Origin: Rhizobium lentis
Lineage (GTDB): Bacteria > Pseudomonadota > Alphaproteobacteria > Rhizobiales > Rhizobiaceae
DNA: 64,000 nt
Reading direction: 5' to 3'
Assembly: GCF_014200175.1 (NCBI RefSeq)
Contig: NZ_JACHBD010000012.1
Span: 153,044 to 217,043 of the forward strand
A model generated the notes under the pieces. It saw nothing but the letters and a program-made list of their open reading frames with translations. It was not told where the DNA came from and made no database searches. Within the stretch, counting starts at the first letter, position 1. The number at the start of each line of letters is the position of its first letter. The position numbers were made by a program, and so were the translations under genes. Shown here one piece after another: positions 33,186-42,213 of this stretch.

Positions 33186-35636
33186 CTACGCTTTGATGCG
33201 CACCATGTCGGGATCGTAGAGCGGCGCCAGCGACACCCGGCAGGGGATGCGTTCCCTGGCGACATCCAGCTCATAGCTGCCGGACAGGACGAAATCCTCC
33301 GTGACGCCGTCGGGATTGCGGACATAGCCGTAGCCGATCGGTTTTCCCAGCGTGTAGCCAAAGCCGCCGCTCGACAGCCAGCCGACGCGCTTGCCGTTGC
33401 GATAGATGGTTTCGCGGCCGAGCAGCACGATATCGGGATCGTCGGGAACGAAGCAGGCGAGGCGCTTCTTGACGCCGTCGGCAAGCTGCCGCTCGATCGC
33501 CTCGCGGCCGCTGAAGGGAATGTTCTTCCTGATCTTCACCGCCCAGCCGAGGCCGGCTTCAACCGGCGTGTGGTCGGGGCCGATATCGGAGCCCCAGGCG
33601 CGATAGCCCTTTTCCAGGCGGCAGCTCTCGATGGCGCGGTAGCCGGCATTGACAAGGCCGAACTCGCCGCCAGCAGCCATCAATACGTCATAGACCGTGG
33701 TCGCATATTCAATGGGAACATGCAGTTCGTAGCCGAGTTCGCCGACATAGGTGATGCGCAAGGCCCGCACGGGGCAGCCCGATATGCCGATGGTTCTGAC
33801 GTGGCCGAAGGGGAAGGCGGCATTCGAGACGTCGCTGCCGGTGACCTTTTCCAGCACGGCGCGTGCATTCGGTCCCATCAGCGACAGCACGGAATACGCC
33901 GAGGTGACGTCGACCAGTTCGGCATGCATCTCCGCCGGAATATTGCGTGCGATCCAGTTGAAGTCGTGGGTGGCGAAACCGGTGCCGGTGACGATGTAAT
34001 ATTCGTTCTCGGCGATCCGGGCGACGGTCAGGTCGCATTCGATGCCGCCCTTGTCGTTCAGCATCTGGGTATAGATGAGCGATCCCATGGGCCTTGCGAC
34101 ATCATTGGCGGCGATCCAGGAGAGTGCCGCCTCGGCATCCCTGCCCTTCAGCACGAATTTGGCGAAGGAGGTCTGATCGAAGATGACGGCCGCCTCGCGC
34201 ACCGCCTTGTGCTCGCGGCCGACGGCGTCGAACCAGTTCTGCCTGTTATAACTGTAGACGTCCTTCGGCTCCTCATTGGCGAAGAGATCGGCAAACCAGT
34301 TCGGCCGCTCCCAGCCGAGCTTTTCGCCGAAACAGGCGCCCTGCGCCTTCAGCCGGTCATAGAGCGGCGATTTGCGGCAAGGGCGGCCGCTCGAATGCTC
34401 CTCGAAAGGCCAGGCCATGGTGTAGTGTTTGCCATAGGCTTCCAGCGTGCGGGTGCGCACCCAGTCGGTATCGAAATGCGGGCGGCCGAAACGGCGGATA
34501 TCGACCGGCCAGAGATCGTAGGGCGGCTCGCCCTTCGTCACCCATTCGGCGAGCGCCATGCCGGCGCCGCCGGCCGAGGCGATGCCGAAGGCGTTGAAAC
34601 CAGCGCCGACGAAGAAATTCTTCAGCTCCGGTGCTTCGCCGAGAATGAAATTGCCATCCGGCGTAAAACTTTCCGGGCCGTTCAGCAGCTGTTTGACGCC
34701 AACATTCTCCAGCGCCGGAACGCGGCCGAGCGCCTGTTCCATGATCTGCTCGAAATGCTCGAAATTGCTGTCCAGCAGCGTGTAGTGGAATCCTTCGGGG
34801 ATGCCTTTCTCCGCCCAGGCAATGGGGTTCGGCTCATAGCCGCCCATGACGATGCCGCCGACCTCCTCCTTGTAATAGGTCAGGCGATCGGGATCGCGCA
34901 GCGTCGGCAGGTTGGAGGGCACACCGAAGGATTCGGTGATGATATATTGATGCTCGACCGAGACCAGCGGCACGTTGACGCCGAAGCGGGCTGCGAAGGC
35001 GCGCGTCCATTGGCCGGCGCAGACGATGACGCGCTCGCATTCGATGCGGCCTTCAGCCGTGACGACGGCGCGGATCTTGCCCTTGTCGATTTCGAGGTCG
35101 AGAACCTCGGCATCTTCGAAGATCGAAACGCCCGCCATGCGGGCGCCCTTCGCCAGCGCCTGGGTGATGTCGGAGGGATTGGCCTGGCCGTCAGTCGGCA
35201 GAAAGGCGGCGCCGATGAGATCGTCTGTTGTCATCAGCGGCCAGAGGTCGAAGGCCTCCTGCGGCGTCAGCAACTGCATTTCGAGGCCGAAGGACTGGGC
35301 CGTGGTCGCCTGGCGGCGAACCTCGGTCCAGCGCTCCTCGTTACAGGCAAGACGCAGGCCGCCATTCATCTTCCAGCCGGTGCCGAGGCCGGTTTCCTCT
35401 TCCAGCCGCTTGTAGAGATCGACGGAGTAGCCGAGCAGTTGGGTGATGTTGGCGCTGCTGCGCAGCTGGCCGACGAGGCCGGCGGCATGGAACGTGGTGC
35501 CGGAGGTCAGCTTCTTGCGTTCGAGCAAAACCGTATCGGTCCAGCCGAGCTTGCCGAGATGATAGGCCGTCGAGCAGCCGATAATGCCGCCGCCGATGAC
35601 CACGGCTTTTGCCGTCTTCGGTAATTGTTTCGTCAT
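33186..35636 (-). CDS. FAD-dependent sarcosine/dimethylglycine dehydrogenase-like protein
   Basis: An 816-residue protein with an N-terminal DAO-type FAD domain (VVIGGGIIGCSTAYHLGKLG at about 12-31; SGTTFHAAGLVGQ with the His that carries covalent FAD in this family) and, from about residue 430, GcvT-type tetrahydrofolate domains (VREAAVIFDQTSFAKFVLKG, YVGELGYELHVPIEYA, ESCRLEKGYRAWGSDI). This is the dimethylglycine/sarcosine dehydrogenase layout, in which an N-methyl group is oxidised and passed to folate. Its ATG directly follows the stop of the choline-kinase-like gene, so the two are translationally coupled, fitting a choline/betaine breakdown route. Confidence 0.9.
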   Translation of the reverse strand: MTKQLPKTAKAVVIGGGIIGCSTAYHLGKLGWTDTVLLERKKLTSGTTFHAAGLVGQLRSSANITQLLGYSVDLYKRLEEETGLGTGWKMNGGLRLACNEERWTEVRRQATTAQSFGLEMQLLTPQEAFDLWPLMTTDDLIGAAFLPTDGQANPSDITQALAKGARMAGVSIFEDAEVLDLEIDKGKIRAVVTAEGRIECERVIVCAGQWTRAFAARFGVNVPLVSVEHQYIITESFGVPSNLPTLRDPDRLTYYKEEVGGIVMGGYEPNPIAWAEKGIPEGFHYTLLDSNFEHFEQIMEQALGRVPALENVGVKQLLNGPESFTPDGNFILGEAPELKNFFVGAGFNAFGIASAGGAGMALAEWVTKGEPPYDLWPVDIRRFGRPHFDTDWVRTRTLEAYGKHYTMAWPFEEHSSGRPCRKSPLYDRLKAQGACFGEKLGWERPNWFADLFANEEPKDVYSYNRQNWFDAVGREHKAVREAAVIFDQTSFAKFVLKGRDAEAALSWIAANDVARPMGSLIYTQMLNDKGGIECDLTVARIAENEYYIVTGTGFATHDFNWIARNIPAEMHAELVDVTSAYSVLSLMGPNARAVLEKVTGSDVSNAAFPFGHVRTIGISGCPVRALRITYVGELGYELHVPIEYATTVYDVLMAAGGEFGLVNAGYRAIESCRLEKGYRAWGSDIGPDHTPVEAGLGWAVKIRKNIPFSGREAIERQLADGVKKRLACFVPDDPDIVLLGRETIYRNGKRVGWLSSGGFGYTLGKPIGYGYVRNPDGVTEDFVLSGSYELDVARERIPCRVSLAPLYDPDMVRIKA

Positions 35637-36512
35637 TTATCGTTCCTGTTCAAAGGCTTGATAGGCGCGCTCGAAACGCCCGAGATTTTCGGCGGTATAG
35701 GCGGCATAGTCGAACTGGATGGTGGAATGGATTTCCGAAATCATGCTCCACAGCGTCTCGCGCAGCAGCGAGGCGCATTTCATCGCGCCGTAGCGGCGGC
35801 TGAGCTCATCGGTCAGCGACCGGTCGAAATAGGTCTCGAGCATCATCTGCTCGGCGGCTTGCGAGAACTCGTTGTTGGAGGCCAATCCGCCGAGGTCAAA
35901 CAGCGGCGTGTTGAAGCCGGCATAGTCCCAGTCGATCAGCCAGAGCCGCTTGCCGTCATCGAGAAAGTTTGCGGCCAGCAGATCGTTATGGCCGAAGGTG
36001 ATCTCGAAAGGCGCTGCCGCCTCTTCCAGCGTCTCGGCCTTGGCGATCAACGCCGGCAGCAGTGGGAGGTGGAGGCTGCCCGACTCCTTTAGGCTGGCGG
36101 CGTAGTCGCGGATGACATGGAAGACCCAGAAGATCATCGCCGGGCCGCGGAAATGCCGTGCGATTTCATGGTGGCAGGCGCGCACCAGCGGCACGATCCG
36201 GGCCAGCATTTCCGGCGTCCTGACATCCTCGGGCGACAGCGCCCGCGCCTCGATATAGTCGAGCACCAGCACGCCGGGCGAATGGTGGATGACGGCCGGC
36301 GACAGGCCGGCAGCGTGCGCCGCAAGGCTTGCGGCAAGCTCGTTCTGCCTGAGGATGTGGTGGATCGGAATATCGGTGCCGAGTCTCACCACGCAGCGCG
36401 CGACGGCATCGCTGACCAGATAGTTCCTGTTGGTGATGCCGCCAGGTATCGGCGAAATTTCAATCGGACCCTGCCAGATGCCAAGCGCATGAATCCTATC
36501 TTCAGGCGTCAT
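35637..36512 (-). CDS. Choline/ethanolamine kinase-like phosphotransferase
   Basis: A 291-residue APH-fold kinase. ISPIPGGITNRNYLV near residue 20 is the nucleotide loop typical of choline kinases, FGHNDLLAANFLDDGKRL (about 180) is the catalytic loop with Asp, and LWLIDWDYAGFNTPLFDLGG holds the metal-binding Asp of the DWEYA-type motif. The predicted reaction is phosphorylation of choline or a similar amino alcohol; substrate is inferred. The following dehydrogenase starts immediately after its stop codon. Confidence 0.85.
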   Translation of the reverse strand: MTPEDRIHALGIWQGPIEISPIPGGITNRNYLVSDAVARCVVRLGTDIPIHHILRQNELAASLAAHAAGLSPAVIHHSPGVLVLDYIEARALSPEDVRTPEMLARIVPLVRACHHEIARHFRGPAMIFWVFHVIRDYAASLKESGSLHLPLLPALIAKAETLEEAAAPFEITFGHNDLLAANFLDDGKRLWLIDWDYAGFNTPLFDLGGLASNNEFSQAAEQMMLETYFDRSLTDELSRRYGAMKCASLLRETLWSMISEIHSTIQFDYAAYTAENLGRFERAYQAFEQER

Positions 36513-36571
36513 GCTATCCCCCTTGCGGCGCTGGCAAAATGATGGGGCAGAGCAGGATAGGCTGTCAAGCA

Positions 36572-36612
36572 GTCGCGCGCGTCCTTCCGGACGCGCAAAG
36601 GGCGCTTTAGGT
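36572..36612. repeat. RIME-like repeat fragment
   Basis: GCGCGTCC and GGACGCGC form a hairpin around TTCC, followed by AAAGGGCGCTTTAG. The block GACGCGCAAAGG(A/G)CGCT is shared with the repeat at 16390. It lies between the ABC ATPase gene stop and the kinase gene and may terminate the importer operon. Confidence 0.6.
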
Positions 36613-37688
36613 CAGATCGTTTTGCCGGCGGCGTCGAAGACGTGGCAGCGGGCCGGATCGAAGAGAGCCTTCACATTGGCGCCGGGCTCGACCTTCTGCT
36701 GACCGTCGAGCGCGACCGTCAGCAACTGGCCATCCGGCGTCGTGGTGTACAGCATGGTGGCGCCGCCGAGATTTTCGACGAGATCGACATTAACGGTCGA
36801 GAGCGTGATGGCGCCCTGCGTGAGGGATAGGTGCTCGGGGCGGATGCCGAAGGTGACGGTCTCACCGACCTCGCCTTTCAGCCGACGCGGCAAGCGGACG
36901 GAATTGCCGCAGACATGGATGCTGGTTTCGGCTTCACCGACCTCTTCAATGCGGGCCTGCAGAAAGTTCATCTTCGGGCTGCCGATAAAGCCGCCGACGA
37001 AGCGGTTGGCCGGGTTGTTGTAGAGATCGAGCGGCGCACCGACCTGCTCGATGCGGCCGGAGTTCAAGACGACGATCTTGTCGGCCATCGTCATCGCTTC
37101 GACCTGGTCATGGGTGACGTAGATCATGGTGTTGCCGAGCTGCCGGTGCAGGCGGGAGATCTCGACGCGCATCTGGACGCGCAGTTCGGCATCGAGATTC
37201 GACAGCGGCTCGTCGAACAGGAAGATGCGTGGCTCGCGGACGATGGCGCGACCGATGGCGACGCGCTGGCGCTGGCCGCCGGAGAGCGCCTTCGGCTTAC
37301 GCTCCAGGAGCTTTTCGATCTGCAGGATCTCGGCGGCGCGTTTGACCTTCGGCTGGATATCGGCCTTCTTGTAACCCGCCGTCTCCAGGCCGAAGGCTAG
37401 GTTCTTGTAGACCGACATATGCGGATAGAGGGCATAGGACTGGAAGACCATGGCGATGCCGCGCTTGGCCGGCGCCACCTCGTTCATGCGCTCGCTGTCG
37501 AGCAGCAGCGCCCCGCCTGATATCTCTTCGAGACCGGCGATCATGCGCAGTAAGGTGGATTTTCCGCAGCCGGAGGGACCGACAAAAACGACGAATTCGC
37601 CGGGATCGATCGTGAGGTCGATGCCGTGGATCACATCCATCGCGCCGTAGCGCTTCTCGACCTTCTGAAGAACGACACTGGTTGCCAT
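36612..37688 (-). CDS. Sugar ABC transporter ATPase (UgpC/MalK type)
   Basis: A 358-residue ATPase with Walker A GPSGCGKSTLLRM (about 38-50), Q-loop MVFQSYALYPHMSV, signature LSGGQRQRVAIGRAIVREP and Walker B IFLFDEPLSNLDAELR, followed by a C-terminal TOBE/MOP domain (IRPEHLSLTQGAITL). This is the CUT1-family arrangement shared by UgpC, MsmK and MalK. It is the last gene of the leftward sugar importer operon that starts with the solute-binding protein at 41948. Confidence 0.94.
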   Translation of the reverse strand: MATSVVLQKVEKRYGAMDVIHGIDLTIDPGEFVVFVGPSGCGKSTLLRMIAGLEEISGGALLLDSERMNEVAPAKRGIAMVFQSYALYPHMSVYKNLAFGLETAGYKKADIQPKVKRAAEILQIEKLLERKPKALSGGQRQRVAIGRAIVREPRIFLFDEPLSNLDAELRVQMRVEISRLHRQLGNTMIYVTHDQVEAMTMADKIVVLNSGRIEQVGAPLDLYNNPANRFVGGFIGSPKMNFLQARIEEVGEAETSIHVCGNSVRLPRRLKGEVGETVTFGIRPEHLSLTQGAITLSTVNVDLVENLGGATMLYTTTPDGQLLTVALDGQQKVEPGANVKALFDPARCHVFDAAGKTI

Positions 37689-37718
37689 CTTCTCAAAACC
37701 CTCTCGTTTATTTGTCGG

Positions 37719-38816
37719 TTACTTCGTTCTTGCGCGCCAGTCGGCGTATTTCGGACTGTCGGGACCGACCGGCAGCGGCACTTCAGCACCGCTGTCGGAA
37801 GATTGGTAGATGGCGGTGACAAGTTCGAGGGCGCGGCGCGCATCCTGAGTTGTCACCGGCAGCGGCCCATTGCCGCTCAGGAAGGCGTGGAACTGGCCCA
37901 TCTGGGTGGTGAACCGCGGTGCGACCGGCTGCCAGTCGCCGACCACACGGTCGATCTTTTCCCTGACGTCATCATTGGCGGCGATGATTTTCCAGGGATC
38001 CTTGCCCGGCGTGTAGGGTTCGTGCGTGCTTTCGAAGGTGACGTTCTCGAAATGCAGCCTCAGCCGGCTGATCTGCTCCTGCGAGCCGAGCGTGCAGGAG
38101 AGCGAGACGAAGGCGCCGCTTTCCATCAGCAGGCTGGCGGAGGCGCAATCTTCAACCTCAATATCGTTGACGCGGGTCGCGACGCGGCCGAAAACCCTTG
38201 CCGCCGGGCCCATAAGATGCATCATCATGTCGTGCAGATGCAGCGCATGGGTAACGAGCACGCCGCCGAGTTCCGTCGCCCATTTGCCGCGCCAGGGCAC
38301 GGCGTAATATTCCGGTTTGCGCAGCCAGAAGGTTTCGACCGAAGCCGTATAGGCTTTGCCGGCAATGCCGGCGTCGATGATCCGTTTGGCCTTCTGGATA
38401 CCGTCGCCGTATCGATACTGGAAGATCGGCATCAGCACGCCTTTGGCACTCTTTTCCGCTTCCATGATCGTATCGACGGCGGCAAGCGAGCCGGTCAGCG
38501 GCTTTTCGCAAACGACATGCTTGCCGGCGGCGAGTGCCGCGACCACCTGTTCCAGATGGATGCCGGGCGGGGTGCAGATATCGATGACGTCGATCGTGTC
38601 ATCGGCGAGCAGCTCCTCGAAAGAGGTCGTGCGGCGCTCGATGCCGAACTCGTCGCCGACCGCTGCCAAGCGTTCTTCGTTCAGATCACAGATCGCTGCC
38701 ACCTTGAACTTGTCGGAATGCGGCAGATAGCCCTCGACGATATGCGAGCGGCCGATGCCGCAGCCGACGATCGCGACGGTCTTGATGCTCGTGTCACTCT
38801 TTTCCACTACCGCCAT
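37719..38816 (-). CDS. Gfo/Idh/MocA family sugar dehydrogenase (inside importer operon)
   Basis: A 365-residue NAD(P)-dependent oxidoreductase from the ATG at 38816, which overlaps the permease stop (ATGA). The frame is open up to 39572 but that part is antisense shadow of the permease. Rossmann motif VAIVGCGIGRSHIVEGYLP (about 13-31), then CTPPGIHLEQVVAALAAGKH and VVCEKPLTGS with the catalytic-site EKP lysine, and HALHLHDMMMHLMGP with the His/Asp pair. The family oxidises a sugar or inositol hydroxyl, often at C3. Location inside an importer operon means its substrate is probably the imported sugar or a derivative. Confidence 0.92.
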   Translation of the reverse strand: MAVVEKSDTSIKTVAIVGCGIGRSHIVEGYLPHSDKFKVAAICDLNEERLAAVGDEFGIERRTTSFEELLADDTIDVIDICTPPGIHLEQVVAALAAGKHVVCEKPLTGSLAAVDTIMEAEKSAKGVLMPIFQYRYGDGIQKAKRIIDAGIAGKAYTASVETFWLRKPEYYAVPWRGKWATELGGVLVTHALHLHDMMMHLMGPAARVFGRVATRVNDIEVEDCASASLLMESGAFVSLSCTLGSQEQISRLRLHFENVTFESTHEPYTPGKDPWKIIAANDDVREKIDRVVGDWQPVAPRFTTQMGQFHAFLSGNGPLPVTTQDARRALELVTAIYQSSDSGAEVPLPVGPDSPKYADWRARTK

Positions 38817-39703
38817 CAGCGTTTCATGCCCGTCGTGGCGATGCCCTCGATCAGCAGGCGCTGGAAGAACAGGAAGAAGAAGAAGACCGGCACGAGCGTC
38901 AGGGTCGACATGGCGAAGAGACCGCCCCAATCCGAGGCGCTGGTGGAATCGACGAAGGTGCGCAGGCCGAGCTGGATCGTATAGGTGTTCATGTCGTTCA
39001 GGTAGATCAGCGGTCCGAAGAAATCGTCCCAGGTCCAGATGAAGGAGAAGATGGCTGCTGTCGCCAAGACCGGCAGCGACAGCGGCAGCATGATCTTCCA
39101 GTAGATGCGCCAGGCGCTGCAGCCATCCATCATCGCAGCTTCGTCGAGTTCGCGCGGGATGCCGCGGAAGAACTGCACCATCAGGAAGATGAAGAAGGCG
39201 TCGCTTGCCAGGAACTTCGGAACGACGAGCGGCAGGATGGTGTTCACCCAACCGAGGTTGAGGAAGAGCACATATTGCGGGATCAGCGTCACGTGATAGG
39301 GGATCATCAGCGTGCCGAGCATGATCGCAAACCAGAAATTGCGGCCGGCAAAACGCAGCCTGGCAAAGGCGAAGGCAGTCAGCGAACAGGCGATGACATT
39401 GCCGGTCACCACCAGCAGCGAGATGACAAGCGAATTCCAGAAGAACCGACCGAAGCTGACATCGAGGCCCACCCAGCCGCGCGCATAGGAGGAGAAATCG
39501 ATCGACGATGGTATGAGCGACGTCGACGAGAATATCTCGTTTTCGGGCCTGACCGATGCCGAGACCATCCACAACAGCGGATAGAGCATCAGAAGCGAAG
39601 CGGCGATCAGCAGGGCGTGGATGACGAGCGACGCCGGCAGGCTGCGTTTGGTGATGTCCGATGTCGGCCTGGCCGCAGTGACGGAGGCGGTGGTCTCAGT
39701 CAT
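38816..39703 (-). CDS. Sugar ABC transporter permease (MalG/UgpE type)
   Basis: A 295-residue membrane protein with six predicted helices. The EAA coupling loop is AAMMDGCSAWRIYWKIMLPL, the standard position in CUT1 permeases. The N-terminus is long and begins in the cytoplasm before LPASLVIHALLIAASLLMLY. Its start overlaps the stop of the preceding permease by 8 bases. Confidence 0.93.
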   Translation of the reverse strand: MTETTASVTAARPTSDITKRSLPASLVIHALLIAASLLMLYPLLWMVSASVRPENEIFSSTSLIPSSIDFSSYARGWVGLDVSFGRFFWNSLVISLLVVTGNVIACSLTAFAFARLRFAGRNFWFAIMLGTLMIPYHVTLIPQYVLFLNLGWVNTILPLVVPKFLASDAFFIFLMVQFFRGIPRELDEAAMMDGCSAWRIYWKIMLPLSLPVLATAAIFSFIWTWDDFFGPLIYLNDMNTYTIQLGLRTFVDSTSASDWGGLFAMSTLTLVPVFFFFLFFQRLLIEGIATTGMKR

Positions 39704-40655
39704 CGTAATGCACCCAATAACGTGAGGTCAGGAAGGAGAAGGCGGTGAAGATCGCGATGATCACCACCAGGATCCAGGCGAGCGCCGAGGCGTAGCCCAT
39801 GCGGAAATTGCCGAAGGCTTCCTGATAGAGGTAGAGCGTGTAGAACAGCGTCGAATTGATCGGCCCGCCCGTGCCGCCTGATATGATGAAGGCCGGCGTG
39901 AAGGCCTTGAAGGCTTCTATCGTCTGCACGACGGCGTTGAAGAAGATTACCGGCGTCAGAAGCGGCAGCGTGATCTTGTAGAATTGCCGGAATTTAGAGG
40001 CGCCGTCGAGGCTCGCCGCCTCATACATATCCTGCGGGATCTGGCGCAGGCCGGCGAGGAAGATGATCATCGGCGAACCGAACTGCCAGACCGAGAGCGC
40101 CACCAGGGTATAGATCGAATAATTCGGATGCGAGATCCAGCTCGGCCCCTCGATGCCGATCTGGGCAAGTGCAGCATTGACGAGGCCATCGCTGGCGAAG
40201 AGCTGGCGCCAGAGAACGGCGATCGCCACGCTGCCGCCCAGCAATGAGGGCAAGTAAAAGATGGCGCGATAGAAGGTCAGCCCGCGCAGGCCGCGGTTCA
40301 GCGCCATGGCGACCAGCAAAGCAAAGGTCAGTTTGAACGGCACCGAGAAGACAACATAGGTCAGGGTGACATGCATGGCGGCCGAGAATTTCGGATCCGC
40401 CGTGGCGATGCGCACGTAATTCGCAATTCCCACCCATCGCGGCGACTGGAGCATGTCGAAGTCGGTGAAGGAGAGGTAGAGCGAAATCAGGGCCGGCCCG
40501 AGCGTCAGCCCGAAAAAGCCGATGAGCCATGGCAGAAGGAAGAGATAGCCGGGGGCATTGGCATTCCAAAGACGCCGGAAGCGTCCTTCGGCCACGGCCC
40601 CCTGATATCTTTCCACATTTATGGCCCCTGCGGGCGTGCGCATCGCATTGCTCAT
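39696..40655 (-). CDS. Sugar ABC transporter permease (MalF/UgpA type)
   Basis: A 319-residue membrane protein with six predicted helices starting at YLFLLPWLIGFFGLTLGPAL. The EAA loop is EAASLDGASKFRQFYKITLP. CUT1 importers need one MalF-type and one MalG-type subunit, and the two lie next to each other here. A start at the Met in fifth position (40643) is possible. It starts 6 bases after the solute-binding protein stop. Confidence 0.93.
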   Translation of the reverse strand: MSNAMRTPAGAINVERYQGAVAEGRFRRLWNANAPGYLFLLPWLIGFFGLTLGPALISLYLSFTDFDMLQSPRWVGIANYVRIATADPKFSAAMHVTLTYVVFSVPFKLTFALLVAMALNRGLRGLTFYRAIFYLPSLLGGSVAIAVLWRQLFASDGLVNAALAQIGIEGPSWISHPNYSIYTLVALSVWQFGSPMIIFLAGLRQIPQDMYEAASLDGASKFRQFYKITLPLLTPVIFFNAVVQTIEAFKAFTPAFIISGGTGGPINSTLFYTLYLYQEAFGNFRMGYASALAWILVVIIAIFTAFSFLTSRYWVHYDD

Positions 40656-40661
40656 ACGGGA

Positions 40662-41948
40662 TCAGCCTCGTGCGAGAATCTGCGTAATTTCAGTGACAAG
40701 CTGTTTGCCGCCGTCGGCGGGAGACAGCTGTCCGAAACCGACCTGCTCGGCAATGTTTCGCAGCATCAGCTCGCCTTCACCAGCACCGGCCGGGGGCGGC
40801 GGCGGCAATTTGCCGGCGAGATCACCGAGACCGCTGACATAGGCCAATGCCACCTTGCCGTTCTCATCGAGCTTCGCCGCGACGACCTCGCGCATGGCGG
40901 CCGATTCAGGAATGCCGCGTTCGACATCCAAGAGCAGCACTGCTTCAGGATTCTTGACGAAGAAATTGACGTAGTCCACGGCTAGGTCGATCGCTTTCGA
41001 CTGGGCCGATACCGAGAAGAACATCGAAGGCTTACGATAGTGACCGCCCTTCGAATCCGGCTTGATGCGCATGTAGTTGGTGAGCGCCAGTTTATCCTTG
41101 TTCATTGCCTGATAGGCGACGAACTGGTTGGAGTGGGCAAAACCGGCGGCCGATTTGCCGAGCGACACGGTGTTGGTCTCGATATCATTCTTGTCGAGAG
41201 CCTGGATATCGGCGGGAACGCAGGCGCCCGCCTCACGGAACTTGGCCCACATGTCGTACCATTCCGATGCATCCTCCACACCGAAACCGATCTTGCCGTC
41301 GGCGGTATAGAGGGCCTTGCCGCGTTGACGCAGCCAGTTCTCGAACAGCGGTTCAGCGCCGCTGCCGTCGGCTATACCGAACATGCCCTTGCGCTTACCG
41401 GCCTTCGTGATCTCCGTACCCATGCGGGCGAATTCATCCCAGGTGGTCGCCTGCGTCGGCAGATCGACGCCGGCCTCCTTGAAGGCGGTTGTGTTTAGCA
41501 CCGTCGCGGCGGAATTGGCGCCGAGGCTGACGCCATAGAGATGGCCGTCGACGCTGCCGCCTTCGATCTGGGCCTTGTCGAAATCGTCGAGGTTGAGCTT
41601 GGCCGGCATATAGGATTCGAGCGGGGCCAGCGCGCCACGCCGTGCATATTGGACGATATAACGATAGTCCATCTGGATGACGTCGGGCGCGTTGCGGCCC
41701 GCGACCTGGGTCGCAAGGCGCGGCCAGTAGTCGCCCCAGCCGAGGAACTCGCCGGTGATCGACGTGCCGGGATTCTTGGTCTGATAGAGCTGCGACACCT
41801 TGTTGGTGCGGTCGGCGCGCGGTTGCGAGCCCCACCACAGGAGACGCAGGCGCGTTTCCTGGGCCAAGGCGCTGGTGCCGAGCGCTGAGAGCGACAGAAG
41901 TGCTGCGCCTCCGGCCACGAAATTACGTCTGTTTACACGCAGGGTCAT
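40662..41948 (-). CDS. Sugar ABC transporter substrate-binding protein, Tat signal
   Basis: A 428-residue periplasmic protein from the ATG at 41948, preceded by GGAGGAAAAA. The N-terminus VNRRNFVAGGAALLSLSALG has a twin-arginine signal (RRNF), cleaved near ALAQ. The body is a family 1 solute-binding protein (LRLLWWGSQPRADRTNKVSQ, DVIQMDYRYIVQYARRGALA). It is clearly related to the orphan binding protein at 51568. It heads the importer operon; a TetR-type operator and a TTGACA promoter lie upstream at 42010-42054. Confidence 0.93.
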   Translation of the reverse strand: MTLRVNRRNFVAGGAALLSLSALGTSALAQETRLRLLWWGSQPRADRTNKVSQLYQTKNPGTSITGEFLGWGDYWPRLATQVAGRNAPDVIQMDYRYIVQYARRGALAPLESYMPAKLNLDDFDKAQIEGGSVDGHLYGVSLGANSAATVLNTTAFKEAGVDLPTQATTWDEFARMGTEITKAGKRKGMFGIADGSGAEPLFENWLRQRGKALYTADGKIGFGVEDASEWYDMWAKFREAGACVPADIQALDKNDIETNTVSLGKSAAGFAHSNQFVAYQAMNKDKLALTNYMRIKPDSKGGHYRKPSMFFSVSAQSKAIDLAVDYVNFFVKNPEAVLLLDVERGIPESAAMREVVAAKLDENGKVALAYVSGLGDLAGKLPPPPPAGAGEGELMLRNIAEQVGFGQLSPADGGKQLVTEITQILARG

Positions 41949-42009
41949 TTTTTCCTCCTCCAAAGGGAAGCGCCTCCACACGCTTCCAAACCAGTTTTGC
42001 TTGCGCAAA

Positions 42010-42054
42010 TAACTAATTGGTTACAAGCTACGAGCAAAGCGGCAAGCCTGTCAA
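42010..42054 (-). promoter_or_regulatory. Promoter and operator of the sugar importer operon
   Basis: On the minus strand: -35 TTGACA (42054-42049), 17-18 base spacer, weak -10 TAGCTT, then the operator GTAACCAATTAGTTA (42024-42010), 62 bp before the importer start. The sequence CTTGACAGGCT(T/C)GCCGCT plus 13 bases plus GTAACC is shared with the promoter at 42915-42960 on the other side of the TetR gene. Confidence 0.7.
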
Positions 42055-42066
42055 GCGGTGTCGGTC

Positions 42067-42115
42067 AGAGCATGATGGCGAAAAGCGTCGACGGTTTCAG
42101 GCGACGTCATGCTCC
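42067..42115. repeat. RIME2-like palindromic repeat
   Basis: GAGCATGA (42068-42075) and TCATGCTC (42107-42114) bracket GGCGAAAAGCGT...GGTTTCAGGCGACG. I recognise this as a very frequent Rhizobium intergenic palindrome. It lies between the importer promoter and the TetR gene. Confidence 0.7.
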
Positions 42116-42213
42116 GACCCTTCTGTTCCGGGTGGGCCGCCCTTCCAAATTCGCTTTTTACAATTTCACATCGAAGGCTTATGAGCGCAACACGTGAGGA
42201 CAGGGGTGGAGCG

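Noticed and set aside
37700..37735. Possible fourth TetR operator (TCGGTTACTTCG)
   Set aside because: Only one half-site matches and it overlaps the stop codon of a gene inside the operon.
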